Shown: positions 1 through 7,298, counted from the first letter of the stretch. The stretch: DNA of 15,878 nt from a bacterium (GCA_020627425.1 JAHKXX010000173.1:1-15878); one strand, 5' to 3'. The notes: generated from the letters alone by a model not told the origin. A program made the numbers and translations.

Positions 1-1110
1 AAAAAAGTATACAAATGGCTGGATATCGGCGACTATCTCGTTTCCCGCTGTACGGGCAGGATCGTAAGGACTGCCGATACCGCCTTTGCGACCTTCCTTT
101 ATGATACTCGAAAAGGAAAGGAAGGCTGGAACAAAGGGCTTTTAAAGATGTACAAGGTGAATGCCGACCATATGCCTGAGATCATCGACTGTACGGATCT
201 TGTCGGCGGGCTGACAAAGAAAGCGGCTCAGGAGCTCGGACTTGTTGAAGGGATACCGGTCTTCGGAGGAGGAGGCGACACCACCTTCGTCAATATCGGA
301 GCCGGATGCACACGACCGGGCGACACGCATATCTATGTCGGAACGTCGGGATGGGTATCGACATTTATGGATCATCAGACCGTCGATATCGACGCAATGA
401 TCACCGGCGTTCTTTCCGCCAGGCACGGGTACTTCAACTATTACGCGGAATTGGAGACAGCCGGAAAGTGCTTTGAATGGGTCATGGAACATCTTGCGCT
501 GGATGAGATCGGCGTTTACCTGAAAAATGCCACAATAGCGGATGATCTCGAAAGCAAATACAAAAACCTTTATGATTACCTTTCCGATGAAGTCAGCAAG
601 TCGCCGCCGGGAGCAAACGGCGTGATCTTCACCCCATGGCTCCACGGTAACCGCTGTCCGTTTGAGGACTCCAATGCCGGCGGGATGTTCTTCAATATCC
701 GCATCGAAAACGGCAAGCGAGATATGATCCGCGCGGTATTAGAAGGCATTTGTTATCATCTCCGCTGGCTTTTGGAATGCTCGGAGAAAAAGGTAAAAAC
801 CTCTGATACGATCCGGTTCGTCGGCGGAGGAGCATTATCTCCCGTTACCTGCCGGATGCTGGCGGACATCACCGGACGAACCATAGAGACCGTCAGTAAC
901 ACCCAAGAGGTCGGCGCGATCGGAACGGCGCTTGTTGTCGCGGCGGGTATCAAAGGCGTGGATGTATTCCGATTATCGCGTCAGCTTGTAAAAGCGGATC
1001 ATATATACACTCCCTCCCCTGAGAACAAAGCGGTATACGAACGCAACTACAAGGTTTTTAAAAATCTTTACAGATCCAACTCCTTGAATTTTAAGAATAT
1101 GAATGGCTGA
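1..1110 (+). CDS. FGGY-family carbohydrate kinase (xylulokinase-like), 5' end outside the window
   Basis: This is the C-terminal 369 residues of a sugar kinase of the FGGY family (ATP-dependent phosphorylation of a pentose or related sugar in the cytoplasm). The frame is open from base 1, so the first in-window ATG at 148 is internal: the 49 residues before it (KWLDIGDYLVSRCTGR...) are typical FGGY N-domain sequence. Visible motifs are the GGGGDTT...GAG segment, VGTSGW, the WLHGNRCPFED loop, and in the C-domain RFVGGGALSP followed by QEVGAIGTAL, the usual ATP-binding region. Family members are about 500 residues, so roughly 130 lie upstream. Substrate cannot be decided from sequence. Isoleucine codons are 17 ATC, 4 ATA and 1 ATT, unlike the ATA-dominated genes that follow, which may mean transfer or a boundary. 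Confidence 0.9.
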   Translation, partial: KKVYKWLDIGDYLVSRCTGRIVRTADTAFATFLYDTRKGKEGWNKGLLKMYKVNADHMPEIIDCTDLVGGLTKKAAQELGLVEGIPVFGGGGDTTFVNIGAGCTRPGDTHIYVGTSGWVSTFMDHQTVDIDAMITGVLSARHGYFNYYAELETAGKCFEWVMEHLALDEIGVYLKNATIADDLESKYKNLYDYLSDEVSKSPPGANGVIFTPWLHGNRCPFEDSNAGGMFFNIRIENGKRDMIRAVLEGICYHLRWLLECSEKKVKTSDTIRFVGGGALSPVTCRMLADITGRTIETVSNTQEVGAIGTALVVAAGIKGVDVFRLSRQLVKADHIYTPSPENKAVYERNYKVFKNLYRSNSLNFKNMNG

Positions 1111-1254
1111 GTATTTCTAAAGGAACCAAAAAAGAAATTTCTGCGGGCGCGGGACGGGATTTTAACTCCCGAAAAAACAGCGACCGCAGGGAGCGGATGC
1201 GCGATCCGATATGAGCCGGTGTCGTCTATTTATCAAAAACAGAAGCCATTAAAG
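1111..1254. other. GC-rich intergenic segment with nested inverted repeats
   Basis: No gene is visible here. The stretch around 1141-1208 is clearly GC-richer than its flanks and can fold: CTGCGG (1141-1146) pairs with CCGCAG (1184-1189), enclosing CGGGA/TCCCG (1155-1159 with 1167-1171), and CGGAT/ATCCG (1194-1198 with 1204-1208) follows. It lies after the kinase stop and before the terminator, so it would be in the kinase 3' untranslated region. It does not match an RNA family I can name. Confidence 0.35.
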
Positions 1255-1286
1255 AAAGAGTCCTTCACACGCTGAAGGACTCTTTT
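1255..1286 (+). terminator. Rho-independent terminator after the FGGY kinase
   Basis: A perfect 13-bp stem (AAAGAGTCCTTCA at 1255-1267 with TGAAGGACTCTTT at 1273-1285) encloses a 5-nt loop and ends in a short T run (1283-1286). The A/T ends make it usable on both strands. It separates the kinase transcript from the operon starting at 1420. Confidence 0.8.
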
Positions 1287-1370
1287 GCATACCTGTTATT
1301 CACTTTTCGTTTTTTTCGCTAAGGACATCGCCTTCTGCGTCTCTTTCTTTAAAATGGGGACGCGGAGACG

Positions 1371-1398
1371 TTGCTTTTTGGAGAGTGTGTGGTATAAT
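1371..1398 (+). promoter_or_regulatory. Sigma-A type promoter for the 1420-4082 operon
   Basis: TTGCTT (1371-1376), a 16-bp spacer and a perfect TATAAT (1393-1398) preceded by an extended -10 TG at 1390-1391. The expected start near 1405 gives a very short leader to the ATG at 1420. It lies directly downstream of the kinase terminator. Confidence 0.75.
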
Positions 1399-1419
1399 TA
1401 TAGGATGGAGGGGATAAGG

Positions 1420-1956
1420 ATGGAAATCAGCAGTCTGCAAAAGGGCAGACCCGTGGACAGAAGAAGCGAAAGAGAAGAAAGAGCATATGATCTGCTTGAT
1501 GAACTGAAGATCGGGTACTATAGACTTGATCACGACGAAGCAGCCGATATGGATTCATGCAAAAGGATAGGAGATATACTCGGTGTATCCATATCCAAAA
1601 ACCTTTTTCTGTGTAACCGTCAGAAAACGAGCTTTTATCTGCTGGTTATGCCGGGAGATAAACCCTTTTACACCAAAGACCTGTCTGCACAGATAAACAG
1701 CTCACGGCTTTCCTTTGCAGACTCCGGGGCAATGCTTAGTTACCTTGACGTAACGCCCGGATCGGTAAGCGTGCTGTGTCTTGCAAATGATACCGGGAAT
1801 AAAGTTAAGCTTCTTATTGATGAGGACGTACTGAAAAATGAATACTTCGGGTGTCACCCGTGCCTGAATACCTCGAGTATCAGGATCGCGACTGATGATC
1901 TGATAAATAAAATACTCCCGGGAATAAACCATACAGGAACCACGGTGAAACTGTAA
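1420..1956 (+). CDS. ProXp-ala/PrdX-type aminoacyl-tRNA editing deacylase (YbaK domain)
   Basis: A 178-residue free-standing editing protein of the YbaK/ProRS-INS superfamily. Relatives hydrolyse mischarged tRNAs, in the ProXp-ala subgroup Ala-tRNA(Pro), and so protect translation from proline codon errors in the cytoplasm. Visible hallmarks are the SISKNLFL segment with the conserved lysine (K60), LS..RLSFA (about 93-100), PGSVSVL (113-119), the LIDEDV turn (132-137) and GCHPCLN (144-150). The start is ATG 1420 because GGAGGGG (1407-1413) lies 6 nt upstream and the promoter -10 ends at 1398. An in-frame TTG at 1285 and an ATG at 1354 lie upstream of that promoter and are not credible. It is the first gene of a four-gene operon, and its stop overlaps the next ATG (TAATG). 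The exact tRNA/amino-acid specificity is inferred. Confidence 0.85.
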   Translation: MEISSLQKGRPVDRRSEREERAYDLLDELKIGYYRLDHDEAADMDSCKRIGDILGVSISKNLFLCNRQKTSFYLLVMPGDKPFYTKDLSAQINSSRLSFADSGAMLSYLDVTPGSVSVLCLANDTGNKVKLLIDEDVLKNEYFGCHPCLNTSSIRIATDDLINKILPGINHTGTTVKL

Positions 1957-2450
1957 TGAATGATTTTAACAGCCTTTTTGTACAGGTAAAGGAGCAGGCT
2001 CTGAATGTCGGTATCCCTCTGCCTGATAATATTTACCCCGAAATACTAAGCAATAACCGTGCTAAAAAACGCTTTGGCTGCTGTAAAAAAATCGACGGAG
2101 AGTTCTATATCGAGCTGTCATCATTTATGAAGGATGCTCCTGCTCATTCCGTTAAGCAGACAATAGCTCACGAGCTGCTGCATACTTGTAACGGCTGCCA
2201 GAACCACGGCAGACTGTTTAAATACTATGCCGATGTGATGAACCGTGCATATGGATATGATATAAAAACCACAAGTACACTTGAGGAGCTTGGTATAGAG
2301 AAAAATGAAGGTACTTCTCCGACGCTTAATTATGCACTAAAGTGTATGTCCTGCGGCAAGATCATCGCCAGATCCCGTATGTCAAAAATAATACAGCATC
2401 CGTCACACTATCGCTGTACATGCGGCGGTAAGCTGAAAAGAATAAAGTAG
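1956..2450 (+). CDS. SprT-like zinc metalloprotease-domain protein with C-terminal zinc ribbon
   Basis: A 164-residue SprT-like protein. The catalytic zinc motif HELLH is at 72-76 (T-I-A-H-E-L-L-H) with a third histidine at 84 (CQNHG), and the C-terminus has a four-cysteine zinc ribbon (C130, C133, C154, C156). SprT/SPRTN-type domains include DNA-protein crosslink proteases, but bacterial short forms are mostly uncharacterised, so a substrate is not assigned. There is no signal peptide or membrane segment, so it is cytoplasmic. The start codon overlaps the stop of the deacylase gene by one base, implying translational coupling, and 11 bp separate it from rlmA. Placement between a tRNA editing enzyme and an rRNA methyltransferase is suggestive only. 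Confidence 0.85.
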   Translation: MNDFNSLFVQVKEQALNVGIPLPDNIYPEILSNNRAKKRFGCCKKIDGEFYIELSSFMKDAPAHSVKQTIAHELLHTCNGCQNHGRLFKYYADVMNRAYGYDIKTTSTLEELGIEKNEGTSPTLNYALKCMSCGKIIARSRMSKIIQHPSHYRCTCGGKLKRIK

Positions 2451-2461
2451 GGGGGACAGAC

Positions 2462-3280
2462 TTGAAAAATCAGCCGAGCTTAATTTGCCCTGTTTGCCGA
2501 GAGGAGCTTGTCCGGAATAATAAAAGCCTTGTGTGCAGTAATAACCACTCCTTCGATATTGCAAGACAGGGCTATGTAAATCTTTTGCCCGTGCAGCAAA
2601 AGCATTCGCTGTCTCCGGGGGACACAAAGGAAATGCTTCTTAGCAGACGAGAGTTCCTTGACGGCGGCAGCTATAGCCCTGTCTGCGACAGCGTTATAAA
2701 GGCACTGTCGGAGTATCTGCCCGAAAATCCGGGCGTTCTTGTTGATGTCGGCTGCGGCGAAGGTTATTATACCGAAAAAATACATAATTCACTCGATATA
2801 GACTGTGTGGGAATAGATATATCAAAGGACGGGATAAAAATGGCTTGCTCGCGCAGCTGTGATATACTCTGGCTTGTTGCTACCGCATCTCACCTACCGA
2901 TAAAAAATGAAAGTGTCGGAGCAGTTGTGGCTATGTTTTCAATACTTATGCAGGAGGAGTATGCCCGTGTGCTGAAAAAAGGCGGAATAGTTGCAGAGGT
3001 GACTGTAGGCTCCTCTCATCTGACCGAACTGAAAAGTATTATTTATGATGAAGTGTATCCGCAGCATAAGCACCCGGAGGAGCCGAAAAAGATGTTTGAG
3101 GAGCTTTCGTGCCGTGAGCTGAACTTTAAAACAGAGCTTGATAATAAAAGTCTGAGGGCACTGCTTATGATGACTCCGCATTTCTGGCGGATAAAGGAAG
3201 AACGCAGAAAAATGCTTGAGTCTACCCCGAGACTGACTGTTACGGCAGACTACTATGTAAGGGTATTAAGAAAACTGTAA
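2462..3280 (+). CDS. rlmA: 23S rRNA (guanine-N1)-methyltransferase, RlmA family
   Basis: A 272-residue SAM-dependent methyltransferase of the RlmA family, which methylates N1 of a guanine in helix 35 of 23S rRNA (G745 in the Gram-negative RlmA-I type, G748 in the Gram-positive RlmA-II type; the latter affects tylosin-class macrolide response). Visible are an N-terminal zinc finger (C9, C12, C25, H29), the family sequence FDIARQGYVNLL (31-42), SAM motif I VDVGCGEGYY (94-103), and TPHFWR (about 214-219). The length matches the family. It starts with TTG: the AGGGGGG run at 2449-2455 sits 6 nt before TTG 2462 and no good ATG competes. It is the third gene of the operon. The type II assignment rests on lineage, not on a residue I can point to. 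Confidence 0.88.
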   Translation: MKNQPSLICPVCREELVRNNKSLVCSNNHSFDIARQGYVNLLPVQQKHSLSPGDTKEMLLSRREFLDGGSYSPVCDSVIKALSEYLPENPGVLVDVGCGEGYYTEKIHNSLDIDCVGIDISKDGIKMACSRSCDILWLVATASHLPIKNESVGAVVAMFSILMQEEYARVLKKGGIVAEVTVGSSHLTELKSIIYDEVYPQHKHPEEPKKMFEELSCRELNFKTELDNKSLRALLMMTPHFWRIKEERRKMLESTPRLTVTADYYVRVLRKL

Positions 3281-3293
3281 AAGAGGAAATACA

Positions 3294-4082
3294 ATGAAAA
3301 AAATAATCGCATTATTATGTCTTAATGTACTGCTGCTCTGTGCATGCAGCAATAACGGCAGCAATGATCGTTCCGCCGAAACCGGGAGCAGCATACCGGC
3401 TGTGGAATATAAGGCAAGCTCAACCGAAGCTGTGCAGAAACAGGGGGATAAGCTGAGACGACCGGAGAAGGAGCCGCAGATTTCCGCACCGGAGGGTAGT
3501 ATAGACTTTTCAGAGGCTTGCAAATTAATAGACAATACCGATAAAGATAGCCTGAACCTTTTGCAGAGCGCGTCCGAATACAAAAAGTACTATAACGAGA
3601 CGGTGAAGTATCTTGATACCGACTGGTACTCTGTTTACCTTTATCTTGAGGAAAACGAAAACAGAATATTTACAGGCAGCAATATACTTGTTTCCTGTGA
3701 CGGAAAAAGAATTTGCCGAAAGACCATCACCTCCGACTATAGAGAACTTACCGGTGACAGAAAAAGTGCAAATGATGATAAGCCCTATACCGAGTTGTTT
3801 CCCGATGCAAAGCTGTCGCCGAATGACGCACTGCTGCTTGTTGCAAAGAAGGATATAAAGTCGCTCGGACTCAGCGGAAGGCTTTCGGATTACCTGTTCA
3901 ACGTATCGGATACAGTCACCGAGTTTGACAGCGCGGTATGCTACCAAATAATACCCGTCGCAGAATATGAGGATTCCCAGAAAAGGTTTTCGTCAATATA
4001 TGTAAACATTGACGGCAGCGGAAGAATGTATCTTGAGTCCACCGGCACAGCAGAAAAATATATTCCCCTTGAGTCGGAGTAG
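3294..4082 (+). CDS. Predicted lipoprotein of unknown function
   Basis: 262 residues starting with a lipoprotein signal peptide: MKKII, a hydrophobic stretch, and lipobox L-C-A-C with the lipidated cysteine at residue 18. A polar, low-complexity linker follows (about 19-60, rich in S, N, E, K). The mature domain (about 65-260) is mixed alpha/beta by composition and I do not recognise it. It would be anchored to the outer face of the membrane. Start: ATG 3294 with GAGGA 6 nt upstream. It lies 13 bp after rlmA and closes the operon. No intrinsic terminator with a T-tract follows; the next structure is the hairpin-bearing repeat at 4119-4297. Confidence 0.75.
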   Translation: MKKIIALLCLNVLLLCACSNNGSNDRSAETGSSIPAVEYKASSTEAVQKQGDKLRRPEKEPQISAPEGSIDFSEACKLIDNTDKDSLNLLQSASEYKKYYNETVKYLDTDWYSVYLYLEENENRIFTGSNILVSCDGKRICRKTITSDYRELTGDRKSANDDKPYTELFPDAKLSPNDALLLVAKKDIKSLGLSGRLSDYLFNVSDTVTEFDSAVCYQIIPVAEYEDSQKRFSSIYVNIDGSGRMYLESTGTAEKYIPLESE

Positions 4083-4118
4083 ATGAGGCAGTGGAGATGG
4101 ACAATAAACCCAGCTCAT

Positions 4119-4297
4119 ACGCGTGCCGATAAAGTAGGCGGTAACACAAACTACAGTGCGCAATTTGACAGCCTAAGTGTAGAATTATAGTTGGCAATAT
4201 ATAGTTGCGCGACAATATACCGGCACTGATATTATACCCGAGCGCGAATTGCCCCCGGCGGCTCGCCGGTGACAGCGCAGGCACTGCGCCGCCGGTG
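4119..4297 (+). repeat. Dispersed intergenic repeat element, copy B (core plus two triloop hairpins)
   Basis: The core at 4119-4172 matches the reverse complement of 11977-12030 at 45 of 54 positions without gaps (shared runs include ATAAAGTAGGCGGTAA and AGTGCGC). After about 70 unrelated bases the element resumes with GCGAATTG and two hairpins. B1 at 4255-4269 is CCGGCG-GCT-CGCCGG, and B2 at 4275-4289 is GCGCAG-GCA-CTGCGC; they are separated by TGACA. An alternative 8-bp stem (4255-4262 with 4288-4295) excludes both. The element fills most of the gap between the lipoprotein stop and fabV and contains no credible ORF. No T-tract follows the hairpins, so they are not standard terminators. Confidence 0.8.
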
Positions 4298-4324
4298 TAC
4301 AAATAAGATTATTTATGATAAAAT
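4296..4324 (+). promoter_or_regulatory. Candidate promoter for fabV
   Basis: TGTACA (4296-4301), a 17-bp spacer and TAAAAT (4319-4324), 45 bp before the fabV ATG. The -35 matches consensus at 4 of 6 and the -10 at 5 of 6. It begins at the edge of repeat element B. Other weak options exist inside the element. Confidence 0.4.
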
Positions 4325-4368
4325 AATAATACAGGCTATTGGCAAATAATTATAAAGGAGTAGTAACG

Positions 4369-5547
4369 ATGATAGTAAAACCAAAGGTAAGAGGCTTTAT
4401 ATGTACAACGGCTCACCCGGAGGGCTGTAGTGCAATAGTCAAAGAGCAGATAGATTATGTAAAAAATCAAAAAAAGACCGACGGTCCCAAAAGAGTGCTT
4501 GTTATAGGCGCGTCTATGGGCTACGGTCTGGCTTCGAGAATAGTATCCGCTTATTCCTTCGGTGCTTCTACAATAGGAGTTATCTTTGATAAGGAAGCAT
4601 CGGGCGCAAAAACCGGAACCTCCGGCTACTACAATACGGTTGCCTTTGAAAAATATGCACACGTGGACGGGCTTTATGCAAAAACTATAAACGGCGATGC
4701 CTATTCGCGTGAAATAAAGCAGCAGACTATAGACCTTGTAAAGCAGGATCTCGGAAAGATAGATATGCTCGTTTACAGCCTTGCCGCTCCCAGAAGAACT
4801 CTGGAGGACGGTACGGTGTATAAATCAGTGCTGAAAACAGTTGGCGCACCCTATAAAAACAAGACTATCGACCTTAAGACCCTTACCGTACAGGATGTAA
4901 CGGTAGAGCCTGCCGATGAGGAAGAGGTAGAGGCTACAGTAAAGGTTATGGGCGGCGAGGACTGGCAGGACTGGATAGATGCACTCAAGGCTGCCGACGC
5001 TATAGAGGATAACGCAGTTACAGTAGCGTACTCTTATATAGGGCCCGATATAACACACGCTATATATGCCGACGGCTCTATAGGCAAGGCGAAGGATCAC
5101 CTCTATAATACCGCAAAGTCTATAACTGCCGCAGATGACGGAATACGGGCGTATATATCCGTAAATAAAGCTCTCGTTACCCAGTCCAGTGCCGCTATAC
5201 CGATAGTTCCTTTGTATATTTCCATTCTCTATAAGGTGATGAAGGAAAACGGAGTTCACGAGGGCTGTATAGAACAGATGTACAGACTCTTTAACGAAAA
5301 GATGTCCGGGAATGAGGTTCAGACCGACGCCGAATGCAGGATAAGACTTGACGACCTTGAAATGCAGGATAATATACAGGACAAGGTCAAAGAGCTCTGG
5401 CAGAACATAGAAACAGATAATATAAAGGACTGTGCAGATCTTGACGGATTCTTTGATGATTTTTACAGGCTCTTCGGTTTCCGCGCAGAAGGCGTTGACT
5501 ATGACGCGGACTGTGACGTAAATGTAAGGATAGACAGCCTTCAGTAA
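4369..5547 (+). CDS. fabV: Trans-2-enoyl-[ACP]/CoA reductase, FabV type
   Basis: A 392-residue FabV enoyl reductase, the NADH-dependent enzyme that reduces the enoyl-ACP (or enoyl-CoA) double bond at the last step of each fatty-acid elongation cycle; cytoplasmic. Visible are the diagnostic N-terminus MIVKPKVRGFICTTAHPEGC, the glycine-rich nucleotide motif GASMGYG (47-53), the active-site Y-x8-K at Y233 and K242 (AIYADGSIGKAK), and the usual length near 400. Start: ATG 4369, which has AAAGGAG 8 nt upstream and gives the standard family N-terminus; an in-frame TTG at 4339 would add ten non-homologous residues. It is monocistronic, between repeat element B and a bidirectional terminator. ATA encodes 28 of its 32 isoleucines. 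FabV is generally insensitive to triclosan. Confidence 0.96.
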   Translation: MIVKPKVRGFICTTAHPEGCSAIVKEQIDYVKNQKKTDGPKRVLVIGASMGYGLASRIVSAYSFGASTIGVIFDKEASGAKTGTSGYYNTVAFEKYAHVDGLYAKTINGDAYSREIKQQTIDLVKQDLGKIDMLVYSLAAPRRTLEDGTVYKSVLKTVGAPYKNKTIDLKTLTVQDVTVEPADEEEVEATVKVMGGEDWQDWIDALKAADAIEDNAVTVAYSYIGPDITHAIYADGSIGKAKDHLYNTAKSITAADDGIRAYISVNKALVTQSSAAIPIVPLYISILYKVMKENGVHEGCIEQMYRLFNEKMSGNEVQTDAECRIRLDDLEMQDNIQDKVKELWQNIETDNIKDCADLDGFFDDFYRLFGFRAEGVDYDADCDVNVRIDSLQ

Positions 5548-5556
5548 TACAAAAAC

Positions 5557-5604
5557 AAAAAGCACTCAACAGGGCTAACTGAACTTGCCCTTTGAGTGCT
5601 TTTT
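5557..5604 (+). terminator. Bidirectional terminator between fabV and the glycosyltransferase gene
   Basis: A 13-bp perfect stem (AAAAAGCACTCAA at 5557-5569 with its complement at 5592-5604) continues past one bulged base (5570) into AGGGC/GCCCT (5571-5575 with 5587-5591), with an 11-nt loop. T runs flank it on both strands, so it can end both fabV (plus) and the gene at 5608-6810 (minus), whose stop is only 4 bp away. Confidence 0.85.
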
Positions 5605-5607
5605 TGT

Positions 5608-6810
5608 TTATTTTACAAGTTTTTTCATCAGCTCATAAATCTGCTCGGATGAATTGCCGTTCGAGTTTCTCTTGATGGCGTTTTTCATAGCAGCAAGCTT
5701 CTCCGGATGAGAGATCAGATCTGTTATCGTGCGTGTGCAGGTGTTGTTTTTCTCAAGTCTGACAGCCATCCTGTTTCTGACCAGGTAGCTGGCGTTCTGC
5801 TCTTCCTGACCGGGTATGGCTTTAAAAAGTCCCATCGGCAGAACCGAGGCGATGGATTCGGTTACGGTCAGTCCGCCCGGCTTTGTCACTATAAGGTCTG
5901 CCATATGCATATACTTCTCTACCTCGTCGGTGTAGTACATAAGCTTTGTTGGCTTTGCAGGCTTTATATGACGTGAAATATGAGAGGAGGTTATCGGACG
6001 CGATTCCTGATCTATTTCTACAAGTGTATTGTTGAGGGTTATCTTACTGAGATATCTGTAAAAGGTTTCGTAAAGCCTTTCGTTTTTGCCGGTAATAACA
6101 ATTATCTGAAACTCTGCGTTTGACTTTACTATTTTGTGGTAAATCTTCAGGACATCGGTGACACCGAATGAGCCTGCCATAATGAGTATCGTCGGCAACC
6201 CGGGATCAAGTCCCTCCTCCTTCAGGGTCTCCTTTGTTTCATCGGATTTATAGAACGACTGCTTTACAGGTATACCGTAAACGTGTATTTTATTGCGCGA
6301 TACCCCGCGCTCTACCATATTGTCAGCCATCTCTTTGCTGGATACGATATAGGCCTCTATGCTTTCATTTATATAGTTCTTGTGAACTCCGAAGTCGGTT
6401 ACTATGCTTATGATCGGAATGTGGATATTCTCACGCTTTCTCAGCGAGGCGAAAATTTCCGATGCAAACGGGTGTGTGGATACAACTATGTCGGGCTTAA
6501 ACTCGTCTATCAGAGGCTTCAGGCTGCTGCTGACTGTAGTAGTTGCGATCTCGAATGTCTTTCTCAGTGTGTTTATCTGACTGTCCTTGTCAGAGGAGTA
6601 GTACATACTCCCGAAAAGCTTTGGTGTTTTTGTCGCAAGGTATACATAGCCCTCCGTTATGGCTTTGTTCAGAGTAGGGCTGATGTATTGCAGAGTATCT
6701 TCTATCAGTACAACTGATTCAGGCTCCTTTGCCTTTATATACTCGCTGAGAGCATTGGCCGCTCTCATATGTCCGCCGCCTGTAGTTGCGGATAAAATAA
6801 GAACTCTCAT
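5608..6810 (-). CDS. UgtP/MGDG-synthase-like glycosyltransferase (GT28, processive diacylglycerol glucosyltransferase family)
   Basis: A 400-residue GT-B glycosyltransferase. The N-terminal MGDG-synthase domain opens with LILSATTGGGH (4-14), the acceptor-side glycine-rich loop with its histidine. The C-terminal half carries MAGSFG (211-216) and the donor-binding TKPGGLTVTES (309-319) followed by the PGQEEQNA segment (333-340). Relatives transfer glucose or galactose from UDP-sugar to diacylglycerol, making glycolipids and lipoteichoic-acid anchors at the inner membrane face. A stretch of about 30 residues (258-290) between ITGKNERLY and YTDEVEKYM looks longer than in typical UgtP. Start ATG at 6810 with GAAAGGG upstream. 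It converges on fabV, so two lipid-related genes share a terminator. Sugar and acceptor are not determined. Confidence 0.88.
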   Translation of the reverse strand: MRVLILSATTGGGHMRAANALSEYIKAKEPESVVLIEDTLQYISPTLNKAITEGYVYLATKTPKLFGSMYYSSDKDSQINTLRKTFEIATTTVSSSLKPLIDEFKPDIVVSTHPFASEIFASLRKRENIHIPIISIVTDFGVHKNYINESIEAYIVSSKEMADNMVERGVSRNKIHVYGIPVKQSFYKSDETKETLKEEGLDPGLPTILIMAGSFGVTDVLKIYHKIVKSNAEFQIIVITGKNERLYETFYRYLSKITLNNTLVEIDQESRPITSSHISRHIKPAKPTKLMYYTDEVEKYMHMADLIVTKPGGLTVTESIASVLPMGLFKAIPGQEEQNASYLVRNRMAVRLEKNNTCTRTITDLISHPEKLAAMKNAIKRNSNGNSSEQIYELMKKLVK

Positions 6811-6929
6811 TTTTATTTACCCTTTCTTAAGAAAATGCCGGATGCCAAACCGGAAAAGTCGTCAATGCGGCTGTCTGCCACAAAATGAGACCTTCCTGCT
6901 CCGGCGCAGTATACAATGCTTTTAGTGCT

Positions 6930-6958
6930 ATTATACTCTATGACGATGAATTTTTCAA
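6930..6958 (-). promoter_or_regulatory. Promoter of the glycosyltransferase gene
   Basis: Read on the minus strand: TTGAAA (6953-6958), exactly 17 bp, then a perfect TATAAT (6930-6935). The implied leader to ATG 6810 is about 110 nt; I see small inverted repeats (CCGG-type) in it but no riboswitch I can name. A 12-bp palindrome, ATATGTACATAT (6976-6987), lies 17 bp upstream of the -35 and could be an operator. Confidence 0.75.
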
Positions 6959-7223
6959 TCGCTTTTTGTAAATATATATGTACATATTACCGCTTTACCA
7001 GATAAGCTGAATCTTTTGGGAAGAGATCTTATTAAATCGGTTTTTACATCAGTCTTTTAACGGCTTTGCTCCACGGTAAAGAGAATGGTTAAGGGGGCTA
7101 TAAAAAGAATATCAAGGTATTTTAAAATACACTGTAAGCCCAGAATCGGATACTGTGCAGGGTAATGGAAATAGATACAAAAAAGCCTATAAATACTCAT
7201 TTAAGTTTATAAGATTTTCCCTC
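6959..7223. other. Divergent intergenic region, no gene seen
   Basis: The 488-bp gap (6811-7298) between the divergent glycosyltransferase and VanW genes holds the two promoters annotated separately. Between them I find no ORF with a credible ribosome binding site and no tRNA or known riboswitch. Two short palindromes stand out: ATATGTACATAT (6976-6987) and the 14-bp GTATTTTAAAATAC (7117-7130). Confidence 0.5.
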
Positions 7224-7252
7224 TCGAAATTTCTGCTCCAATGGTGTATTAT
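7224..7252 (+). promoter_or_regulatory. Candidate promoter for the VanW-family gene
   Basis: TCGAAA (7224-7229), a 17-bp spacer and TATTAT (7247-7252), about 47 bp before ATG 7299. The -35 matches consensus at 4 of 6 and the -10 at 5 of 6. Confidence 0.45.
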
Positions 7253-7298
7253 ATATGAGTAAGAAAATAATCAAAGCATAAATCGGAGGTTATTTTGT

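Noticed and set aside
1285..1419. N-terminal extension of the editing deacylase
   Set aside because: The extension starts at TTG inside the terminator and runs over the promoter; the extra residues are not part of the YbaK fold.
4339..4368. TTG start for fabV
   Set aside because: The ATG at 4369 has a good Shine-Dalgarno sequence and gives the conserved FabV N-terminus.
6811..7298. Riboswitch or tRNA in the 488-bp divergent gap
   Set aside because: I found no cloverleaf and no conserved riboswitch core motif; only promoters and short palindromes can be supported.
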